NCBI GenBank assembly: GCA_045628725.1
Contig: JAZQPT010000101.1
Location: forward strand, 1 to 64,000
Reading direction: 5' to 3'
DNA length: 64,000 nucleotides
Origin: JACQGD01 sp045628725
GTDB lineage: Bacteria > Patescibacteriota > Saccharimonadia > Saccharimonadales > Saccharimonadaceae
Shown: piece by piece, positions 44,838 to 50,951 of the stretch
Numbering within the stretch: position 1 is the first letter of the stretch
Layout of the letters: each line of letters opens with the position of its first letter
Position numbers and translations under genes: made by a program
Notes under the pieces: generated by a model
The model's database searches: none
Seen by the model: only the letters and a program-made list of their open reading frames with translations
Told to the model about the DNA's origin: nothing

Positions 44838-45083
44838 TTAGTGGACGTCTTGATAAGCCTTGGCGATGGCTTCCGAGATGCGACCTGTGGCCGCGACCGG
44901 GAGGCCTTCGCTGCGCGCCCAGTCCCGAACGATCAGCGCGTTGGATCGGTGAGCCTTTCGTTTGCTGGTCGGCGTTGCTGGACTCTTCGAGCGCTTGGTG
45001 GACCTGTGAGATGAGTCTGTCGTGCGTGCGTTCTTCTTCGACAGGTTGATCTAGTACTGCACTCCGTCGAGACTGAATTCAAT
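44838..45083 (-). pseudogene. Degraded Lsr2-like nucleoid protein gene
   Basis: On the minus strand the frame ending at TAA (44838) reads NALIVRDWARSEGLPVAATG then RISEAIAKAYQDVH, which matches the C-terminal DNA-binding domain of actinobacterial Lsr2. In the same frame upstream, IEFSLDGVQY, a TAG (45051-45053) and INLSKKNA match Lsr2's N-terminal oligomerisation strand. Between them a better match (HDRLISQVHQALEE) lies in another frame, and a TGA closes the frame at 45084-45086. Two stops and likely paired frameshifts mean it is broken. G+C is higher than around it, fitting transfer from an actinobacterium. Confidence 0.65.
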
Positions 45084-45185
45084 TCACGAAAAAACTGGTT
45101 GCGGTTAGTAATCATCTGCGTGGTATAATAGTTCTACACGATATTAGTGAGTAGTGGCTGCCCCGTGAGGGCAATGGAGGACAGT

Positions 45186-45578
45186 ATGTCGACAATAGAC
45201 CAGCAGTTTGTAGAATATATCGTAAAGTCTTTGGTGGGGCATCCCGACGACGTCGTTGTCGAGCGTATCATTGACGAGAAAGGTGTATTGCTGTCTCTGA
45301 CAGTAAACCCCGAAGATCTTGGGCGTGTCATAGGTAAACGTGGCGTGACTGCACAGAGCCTTCGTACGCTGCTGCGTGCACTTGGCACTAAAAACGATGC
45401 TCGGTACAACTTAAAGATCGTTAACAATGATGACGATAGAGAAAACTATACTATCTCGTCTGAAGATGCTGACGGTCAGTCTGCACATAGCAGTTCGGAC
45501 GAATCAATCGACTCTAGTTCTGAGTATGCCAGAAACTCACGACGAGAACTTGCCGAACTAGACGACCTTGATATTTAG
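45186..45578 (+). CDS. khpA: KH-domain RNA-binding protein (KhpA-like)
   Basis: A 130-aa protein: KH domain at about 1-80 with the GxxG loop in RVIGKRGVTAQSL (about 49-60), then an acidic Ser/Asp-rich tail (about 88-130) not found in KhpA of Firmicutes (about 80 aa). Binds RNA and usually lies between rpsP and rimM/trmD, as is roughly still the case. ATG at 45186 is chosen for GGAGGAC just upstream. Confidence 0.88.
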   Translation: MSTIDQQFVEYIVKSLVGHPDDVVVERIIDEKGVLLSLTVNPEDLGRVIGKRGVTAQSLRTLLRALGTKNDARYNLKIVNNDDDRENYTISSEDADGQSAHSSSDESIDSSSEYARNSRRELAELDDLDI

Positions 45579-45579
45579 G

Positions 45580-45598
45580 TTATCCACAGTATCCACAG
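45580..45598 (+). promoter_or_regulatory. Two tandem DnaA-box-like sequences
   Basis: TTATCCACA (45580-45588), identical to the classical DnaA box, is followed one base later by GTATCCACA (45590-45598). They lie directly after khpA. Two boxes alone do not make an origin; no further cluster or AT-rich unwinding region is visible nearby. Confidence 0.4.
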
Positions 45599-45629
45599 AT
45601 TTTGGCGGTGACGATCAGCTGCATCGTCT

Positions 45630-45657
45630 GCCGCACCTCTGTTAGCAGGGGTGCGGC
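45630..45657 (+). terminator. Hairpin after khpA
   Basis: GCCGCACC and GGTGCGGC, 12-nt loop, no T-run. Probably ends the khpA transcript. Confidence 0.5.
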
Positions 45658-45730
45658 ACTGCTCCAATCGGTAGATAATAGTCCCGTGAAGCTCTTGTCT
45701 ATTCTCGATTCGCTATGCTATAATCATAAA

Positions 45731-45869
45731 CAGTTCAAAGCGAGAAAATCTTAGAACTGCGAGAACAATTCAAAAATGATGCTCATGCGAGCAAACCCGT
45801 ACACCAGGTTTGAGAGCCTTATATGTCAAAGAAACCGTCCTTCACGTATTGTGATTGGGCGGTTTTTTT
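45731..45869 (+). ncRNA. Candidate small RNA between khpA and the TM2 gene
   Basis: A promoter TTGTCT-18-TATAAT (45695-45724) predicts a start near 45731, and a terminator stem AAACCGTCC/GGGCGGTTT with seven T residues ends it at about 45869. Internal hairpins include CAGTTC/GAACTG (45731-45736, 45754-45759), GCTC/GAGC and AAACC/GGTTT. There is no ORF with a ribosome binding site. I recognise no known RNA family. Confidence 0.5.
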
Positions 45870-45885
45870 GTTGTACCGTTTTTAA

Positions 45886-46329
45886 TTACAGAGTGTCAGT
45901 ACTGAATGAGCCTGGTAGTGACTGAAACTGGTTAAACTGCTCAATGCCACCGCCATTGATAAACTCGCTGGCAAGAGTATAAAGAACGAAAATAGATAAT
46001 AGTCCAAAAATCAGGACAACTGCTCCTAGTATAAGCGCAAAAAATAATACAGTCTTAGATGCGAGGCCTTTATACTGCGCGTATCCTTTTAGCGGCAAAC
46101 CTTGTTTGTCTTGCATACCGCCCGTCATGATGATGGCAATATCGACGATCGTCCATATCCCAAATCCGCCAAGGGTAATAAGCTTTAAAAATCCTGTACC
46201 TATCTTGTCTAGGTAAAATCGATCTACGCCAAATGTACCCCACATAAAACTAAAGAAAAACACAGCAAGAAAGTGTTTATTACTCTCCGTGCGAACAACC
46301 TCTGACGCCATCGGTACTACCTCATTCAT
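45886..46329 (-). CDS. TM2-domain membrane protein
   Basis: A 147-aa protein with the TM2 pattern: FLAVFFFSFMWGTFGVDRFY, then LDKIGTGFLKLITLGGFGIW (about 20-62), a tight turn with the GxDRFY motif between two helices, then a third helix at about 95-118. TM2 proteins are common in Actinobacteria and CPR; role unknown. The -10 (TATACT) lies 8 nt before the ATG, near-leaderless. Confidence 0.88.
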   Translation of the reverse strand: MNEVVPMASEVVRTESNKHFLAVFFFSFMWGTFGVDRFYLDKIGTGFLKLITLGGFGIWTIVDIAIIMTGGMQDKQGLPLKGYAQYKGLASKTVLFFALILGAVVLIFGLLSIFVLYTLASEFINGGGIEQFNQFQSLPGSFSTDTL

Positions 46330-46418
46330 GTATCGTTAGTATAGCATAACAACTAAGACGATCAGGGTGGGTGATGGCTTTAGTTGTTGCCCGAGATGAT
46401 CCGCGGGCAACAATGTGC

Positions 46419-46790
46419 TCAAGCGGGCTCGGGTCGCGCGGTTGGTTTTTTCATGCTGTCTTTCTGTTCAGACCACAGTCTTTGTACCCGTCTGGCGTTC
46501 CAGTAGCGAGTGCAGTACGCACCTTCGTCAGAAAGCTCTGATATGGTCTCGGCAATCATCCAGAACGCGGTGATGACGAGCGCCATGATGACGGTGCCTT
46601 CCATTGTTCCGACCAGCCACGACGTCAGCAGAAACAAAAGTACGACAGCCGCGTAGCGTCTGAATCCCTCGTCTTCTTTGACCTTCGCTTCGATAATTGC
46701 TGCATCGATTTTGTCGATGCACACCTCTTTATCGAAAGCACTGATGACGAGTTTTTTAGAGGACGACAGTTCGATTTGCGCCTTATACAT
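46419..46790 (-). CDS. Small membrane protein of unknown function
   Basis: A 123-aa protein: a 40-residue soluble start with predicted beta strands (AQIELSSSKKLVISAFDKEV), two transmembrane helices (about 44-60, 64-82) and a basic, Trp-containing tail (RRVQRLWSEQKDS). No family recognised. It has its own near-consensus promoter (46826-46854) and a short hairpin leader (CTCAG...CTGAG just before the ATG). Slightly G+C-rich relative to the region. Confidence 0.6.
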   Translation of the reverse strand: MYKAQIELSSSKKLVISAFDKEVCIDKIDAAIIEAKVKEDEGFRRYAAVVLLFLLTSWLVGTMEGTVIMALVITAFWMIAETISELSDEGAYCTRYWNARRVQRLWSEQKDSMKKPTARPEPA

Positions 46791-46825
46791 CTCAGTGCCT
46801 TTCGGTAGGGTGCTGAGTTGTAGTT

Positions 46826-46854
46826 ATTATGCAAAATAAAACAGATTATGTCAA
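46826..46854 (-). promoter_or_regulatory. Promoter of the 46419-46790 gene
   Basis: Read on the minus strand: TTGACA, 17 nt, CATAAT. Confidence 0.75.
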
Positions 46855-46859
46855 TATTA

Positions 46860-47034
46860 AAGAAAGCCCGCCGTTGGGGCTTGGGCGGGACTCATTGTCG
46901 GGTTTCTCACCAGGTAGGTAGTTTGCAGGTTCTGTAGATCGTCTAGGTTCGAAGCTATGTAATAATGGGGGTTTCTGTGGGCGATAGGACGAGCACTCGA
47001 TTATTCTCCAGGTCTCTCAATCTGAAAAGGAATG
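46860..47034 (-). ncRNA. Candidate small RNA, minus strand
   Basis: On the minus strand a promoter TTGACT-17-TATAAT (47069 to 47041) predicts a start near 47034. About 150 nt later a stem CCCGCC/GGCGGG (46866-46888) followed by CTTTCTTT acts as terminator, just before the promoter of the next leftward gene. The only frame with a ribosome binding site is a 13-codon one starting at a GTG. The RNA is C/A-rich in its 3' half. Family not recognised; it could also be a leader-peptide transcript. Confidence 0.5.
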
Positions 47035-47040
47035 TAATAT

Positions 47041-47069
47041 ATTATAACAAATATAGACAAATAAGTCAA
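47041..47069 (-). promoter_or_regulatory. Promoter of minus-strand candidate RNA
   Basis: TTGACT, 17 nt, TATAAT on the minus strand; divergent from the trmD -10 (TACACT, 47077-47082). Confidence 0.7.
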
Positions 47070-47089
47070 TACCGTGTACACTGGTACAG

Positions 47090-47746
47090 ATGAGAAAACT
47101 ACAAGTTATAACACTATTTCCAGAGATGTTTACCGGCGTCTTTGAGAATTCTATGATGTGGAAAGCACAAAAGGATGAAATTGTTGCATTGTCGACAATT
47201 GATCTACGTGAATTTGGCATCGGCCCGCGCCGTACCGTGGATGACACCCCGTATGGCGGTGGCGATGGTATGTTGCTAAAACCAGAGCCGTTATTTGCTG
47301 CAGTTGAGCGAGCAAAGCAAAACGACCCCGATGCAAAGGTGCTATTGATGACCGCTCGCGGTGACCGCTGGGTGCAAGCAGCAGCGCAGGCACATGCTGA
47401 CGATAGCGAGCAGGGATATATCTTTATCTGTGGCCGTTACGAAGGTTATGACGAGCGTATAGTGTCGCTCGTCGATGAACAGATACGTGTCGGTGATTAC
47501 GTCCTAACGGGTGGTGAGTTGCCGGCGATGACGATAATCGACAGTATCGTACGACTAATCCCTGGTGTTCTAGGTGGCGAATCAAGTGCGGCAATCGAAA
47601 GCTTTAGCGACGGCGAGACATTAGAATTCCCGCAATACACACGCCCAGAGGATTTCAATGGTATGAAAGTACCAAGTGTTCTACTAAGTGGCAATCATGC
47701 GGTTATCGCAAAGTGGCGCGCGGACAATTCTTTTAAAGCCAAGTAG
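47090..47746 (+). CDS. trmD: tRNA (guanine-N1)-methyltransferase
   Basis: A 218-aa SPOUT methyltransferase that makes m1G37 in tRNA. Start LQVITLFPEMFTGVFENSM, GIGPRRTVDDTPYGGGDGML, then the knotted SAM site CGRYEGYDERI (about 113-123) and VLTGGELPAM (about 136-145) are all intact. TACACT ends 7 nt before the ATG, so the start is probably leaderless. rimM, usually adjacent, is absent here. Confidence 0.95.
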   Translation: MRKLQVITLFPEMFTGVFENSMMWKAQKDEIVALSTIDLREFGIGPRRTVDDTPYGGGDGMLLKPEPLFAAVERAKQNDPDAKVLLMTARGDRWVQAAAQAHADDSEQGYIFICGRYEGYDERIVSLVDEQIRVGDYVLTGGELPAMTIIDSIVRLIPGVLGGESSAAIESFSDGETLEFPQYTRPEDFNGMKVPSVLLSGNHAVIAKWRADNSFKAK

Positions 47747-47772
47747 AGTAGATTACAAATCGCTATACAATT

Positions 47773-47802
47773 GAATACCCTAGGACAATGCCTAGGGTAT
47801 TC
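47773..47802 (+). terminator. Perfect 12-bp hairpin after trmD
   Basis: GAATACCCTAGG, 6-nt loop, CCTAGGGTATTC; no T-run but correctly placed after trmD. Confidence 0.65.
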
Positions 47803-47944
47803 GGTTGTGGTGGTTTATCGTAGAGCGAATATCACACAATTTTTGTTGGAGTTGTGTTTGTTTTTGTAATCTTCGCTGTTATTAACAATATATGAATGGC
47901 CGATAAAGCGCAAGCGTAATGTTTAAAATAACAACGTTTTATTG

Positions 47945-48520
47945 TTATGCTTTCAGGCGCCTCTTGTCTACGTTGTCCGTAAGGCGCTTTAGGTCAAGTG
48001 ACATTGCAATCCATACAGGTCCACTAATGAGCGCGAATAAACCAATGATCCATACGAACGCCACTCCACTTTCCTCGGGCTGGAAGAATACAACGATACC
48101 GGCTAGTATACCTAGTACACCCGTAATTATTGCCAGTGTTTTGCCGGTTGAGGTTGCACGGTTGTCTGCTAGCGATCCGATAACTTCAAATATACCGTAC
48201 AAAATGAAGCTAAAGCCTATTAGTAAGATGAGTATCGCAAAGGACACGCCCGGGTTACGAAGGAGGAAAACTCCGACACCAAGCTCGAGTACTCCCAGTA
48301 GTAATGTAAGAATCCATGTCTTGTGATGACTGATTGATGTGACACCTTGAAAAATAGATATCAGTCCCAGGACTAATATATAGAGTCCGAACAGGTATAC
48401 AAATGTGACAAGCGTGAGTCCTGGCCAAAAGACACAGGCGATTCCGAACAGTATTGTCAGGATGCCTCGTATAGTGAGGATCCACCAGTGGGTTTGTAGG
48501 TATGTTAATTCATTTTCCAT
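47945..48520 (-). CDS. HdeD-family membrane protein (DUF308)
   Basis: A 191-aa protein with six transmembrane helices arranged as pairs, including WWILTIRGILTILFGIACVFWPGLTL at the start (about 12-37) typical of HdeD, a membrane protein linked to acid resistance in enterobacteria. It is the last of three leftward membrane genes (gap of 2 nt to the next). Confidence 0.88.
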   Translation of the reverse strand: MENELTYLQTHWWILTIRGILTILFGIACVFWPGLTLVTFVYLFGLYILVLGLISIFQGVTSISHHKTWILTLLLGVLELGVGVFLLRNPGVSFAILILLIGFSFILYGIFEVIGSLADNRATSTGKTLAIITGVLGILAGIVVFFQPEESGVAFVWIIGLFALISGPVWIAMSLDLKRLTDNVDKRRLKA

Positions 48521-48522
48521 AA

Positions 48523-48942
48523 TTACTCCAAGAAGTTATCTTTTAATTCGTTGCCATGCACCATCAACGCGTAGAGAATAAGTAGGTCGAGTATAAGTAT
48601 GACAATCGACCAGAGTGGATAGACTCCGATGAAAGCAAAATGTACTACGAAGTTTATCGCCACCAAGATGACTGCCACTACGCGCGCCCAAGTCGTACCA
48701 CTAAATAATGCTATTCCCGTGCAAACGAGTGCAAGCCCAAGGAGCAGGTGTGCCCATCCCCAGGTGGTTATGTCGTATACTACGAGCGTGTTAGCTTCGA
48801 TTACGTAAAAATCGCTGTTAACTAACGCGGTGAGGCCTATTATTAGTTGAAATATTCCAATGAGTAAAATCATTAAAGCGGCGAAGTATATCCATCCAGT
48901 CCATCCGGACACTCTGTTGATCGTTATATCATCCTTTGCCAT
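48523..48942 (-). CDS. Four-helix membrane protein (DUF7144 type), copy 1
   Basis: A 139-aa protein: GWTGWIYFAALMILLIGIFQ, FYVIEANTLVVYDITTWGWA and HLLLGLALVCTGIALFSGTT are the landmarks of an actinobacterial family of unknown function. AAGGAG precedes the ATG. It is a clear paralogue of the next gene upstream in the operon. Confidence 0.85.
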   Translation of the reverse strand: MAKDDITINRVSGWTGWIYFAALMILLIGIFQLIIGLTALVNSDFYVIEANTLVVYDITTWGWAHLLLGLALVCTGIALFSGTTWARVVAVILVAINFVVHFAFIGVYPLWSIVILILDLLILYALMVHGNELKDNFLE

Positions 48943-48956
48943 AACGGCTCCTTTCT

Positions 48957-49349
48957 TTATCGTGCGACTTCGTCGCCGTGTATTGTTACTGCGTAGACCA
49001 CAAACGCGTCAATAATGAGAGCAATAAGTGACCACCACGGGTAGATTGGCAGAAACGCTATATTGCCGATGATAGACATTACAACGATAATAGTTGCGAC
49101 AACTCGAGCCCATCCTTGTCCGGTCATAAGTCCGGCTCCTGCTGCGAGCAGGGCAACACCGAGGATTAGATGAATCCAACCCCATGTTCCATAGTCAAAG
49201 ACAAGGAGCGTGCCATTTGCCACCTCATAAAAATTCCCATTAAAAATACCGGTCAAGCCGGCAATAATCTGCAGTCCTCCTCCGAGTAGCAAAAGCACAC
49301 TCGCGAAGTATATCCATCCTACCCATCCAGTGGAGTGTTGTTTCACCAT
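48957..49349 (-). CDS. Four-helix membrane protein (DUF7144 type), copy 2
   Basis: A 130-aa paralogue of the neighbouring gene (same WVGWIYFASVLLLLGGGLQI start and GTWGWIHLILGVALL segment). ATG at 49349 is chosen because AAAGGAGGAAGG lies directly upstream; the frame is open further 5' but that part overlaps the promoter. Function unknown. Confidence 0.85.
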   Translation of the reverse strand: MVKQHSTGWVGWIYFASVLLLLGGGLQIIAGLTGIFNGNFYEVANGTLLVFDYGTWGWIHLILGVALLAAGAGLMTGQGWARVVATIIVVMSIIGNIAFLPIYPWWSLIALIIDAFVVYAVTIHGDEVAR

Positions 49350-49376
49350 ACACCTTCCTCCTTTAGTTACACCTCT

Positions 49377-49405
49377 ATTCTTGTCCTTACTTAGTAGATT
49401 GTCAA
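49377..49405 (-). promoter_or_regulatory. Promoter of the DUF7144-hdeD operon
   Basis: TTGACA, 17 nt, AAGAAT on the minus strand, about 25 nt before the first start codon. Confidence 0.65.
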
Positions 49406-49511
49406 GCGTTTTTAAAGAAAGCCAATCTTCAACTGAGGTAGAAAGAACGCGTAGCAATAGCGTGTGTCCGAGGGGTTGTTGTTATTAAAATACGGGGAGT
49501 ATACTAAGTAT

Positions 49512-49710
49512 AGGGGGAAAGAATATGGTGAGTAGCAAGCCCCAAGATATGTCACCCGACATTCACTGGAAAGTGATAGGGCTACTAACGCTTTTCACCA
49601 CTGTTACATTCTTCAGGTCATGTCGAGACACTGTTTGTCTAGCTGCAATAATGACTCGTCTTTATCATCAACCTATCCAAGGATTACGCAGGAGCACTCC
49701 TGCTGTTTTT
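49512..49710 (+). ncRNA. Candidate structured transcript
   Basis: TTGTTG-18-TATACT (49476-49505) predicts a start near 49512, and GCAGGAG-CA-CTCCTGC followed by TGTTTTT (49688-49710) is a good terminator. In between, AGTAG...AGCCC pairs with GGGCTACT near 49575. A frame starting at ATG 49525 (after GGGGGAAA) runs through the terminator to 49803, with poor composition; either its first part is a short peptide or the transcript is non-coding. Confidence 0.4.
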
Positions 49711-49817
49711 ACTTTGTCTGTAGTGATGCGTCCTGAATTTGCCCCTGCTGCGATTAATGGGCCGACACAATGTCAGGTGCGTTCGAGGCAAGGAATGGGG
49801 TAGAAAAGGAGGGGTGT

Positions 49818-50165
49818 ATGAACAATCAATCTATTACTGAAGCACAAATAATTCAAATAGGAGTGAGTTGCGCACTGCTGGTGGTGGGAATATTTCTGTT
49901 CGGTGGCGTGCTAGACGCGGGAGACCCGCAATTTTGGCTTGCTACCGTCATAGTATTGGCGGGTGTGTTTGCTTGGACGGTTTCTATTACGATATCTACG
50001 ACGCTGATGGGAATTGGAGGGTTTATGTTGCTTAATGACTTGGGAATAATACGAACGCCAGTGTTAGGTATAGCACTCAGCGGCTTGCTGGTTGTGGTAG
50101 GTTTGTTTGGGATTGTCACGACGTTATTTAACGGACCGCTACAACAAGAAACGACCGAGCAATAA
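49818..50165 (+). CDS. Small membrane protein of unknown function
   Basis: A 115-aa protein with four hydrophobic stretches (about 10-27, 37-55, 58-75, 80-98). ATG 49818 is supported by AAGGAGGGG just upstream. Such short four-helix proteins occur near HdeD genes in Actinobacteria, but no family is assigned. Confidence 0.65.
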   Translation: MNNQSITEAQIIQIGVSCALLVVGIFLFGGVLDAGDPQFWLATVIVLAGVFAWTVSITISTTLMGIGGFMLLNDLGIIRTPVLGIALSGLLVVVGLFGIVTTLFNGPLQQETTEQ

Positions 50166-50190
50166 CTCTAGTGTATTGTATACTGGTGAT

Positions 50191-50673
50191 ATGATACAGT
50201 TTGCTCAGACTACTAATCCGCCTAAACCAAAAAACAGCGCGACTTCCGTGGTTGCATTAATATATGCAGTACTTTTGATTGTGATGGTTGTAGGGCAGTT
50301 ATTCTCGTTTGAAAAGTTTATACCTATGATAGAAAGCTTTGGACTAGGTGGTGGTGAGCCGCGAGCGACACTTATCGCAAGTGGGCTGGTTGTTGCTGGA
50401 GTTTTTGCACTACCGTTTTTATTGCGAATGTATGTCAGTCCGGCGATGCGTATTGTCAGTATGGTAATGGGCTGGCTGGTTGCTGGTGCATGGCTTTATA
50501 TTACCGCTAGTATTACTACTACGTATAATTCTGTCAGTAATGTTGGATTTACGGGCGGAGTATTGCCGACGCCATTAGGCTGGTGGAGTGTCGCATTCGC
50601 CATTATGCTTGTAGCAATTGCTGCGTACGTTAGCTGGGGTCTGTGGCCCGTGTCACACGCGCGTAAAAAATAG
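50191..50673 (+). CDS. Four-helix membrane protein of unknown function
   Basis: A 160-aa protein with a 20-residue polar start and four transmembrane helices (about 22-40, 64-83, 89-110, 130-150). ATG 50191 is chosen because TATACT (50179-50184) ends 6 nt before it, the leaderless pattern; the open frame extends upstream into the previous gene without hydrophobic content. No family recognised. Confidence 0.65.
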   Translation: MIQFAQTTNPPKPKNSATSVVALIYAVLLIVMVVGQLFSFEKFIPMIESFGLGGGEPRATLIASGLVVAGVFALPFLLRMYVSPAMRIVSMVMGWLVAGAWLYITASITTTYNSVSNVGFTGGVLPTPLGWWSVAFAIMLVAIAAYVSWGLWPVSHARKK

Positions 50674-50951
50674 GCGATAGCACTCGCTTGTTCTTATGGT
50701 TGTTCTAAAATTACGTTTTATGTTGTTTATATTACAATAATATGTCTCCCTAGATGATACTAAGGTGTTACCCAGAGAGTGAATTTTCTAAGAGTGATTT
50801 AATATTGACATAGTTGTGAAAAAGAAGGCTGGTACATCAAAAAAATAGGGTATAGAATGCGTCTTAGAGGGGCCTGACGGCACTTCATATGTTTTTGCAT
50901 GTGCAAGGACATGAGTGACCGCACTTTGACATTTCGACAGAAAGGTAAGTA
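50674..50951. other. 278-nt gap before the deacetylase-glycosyltransferase gene
   Basis: No gene supported. It has a TTGACA (near 50807) without a well-spaced -10 partner, a TATAGA box near 50853 and CATATG-flanking AT-rich sequence. It probably holds the promoter of the downstream fusion gene. Confidence 0.4.

Noticed and set aside
44792..45049. Plus-strand frame of 85 codons in a G+C-rich stretch
   Set aside because: Shadow of the minus-strand Lsr2 remnant, which explains the composition better.
45580..45598. Replication origin
   Set aside because: Only two DnaA boxes, no dnaA/dnaN/rpmH genes nearby and no AT-rich unwinding element.
49525..49803. Frame of 92 codons starting after GGGGGAAA
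   Set aside because: It runs through a strong terminator hairpin at 49688-49710 and has poor protein composition; treated as a candidate RNA instead.
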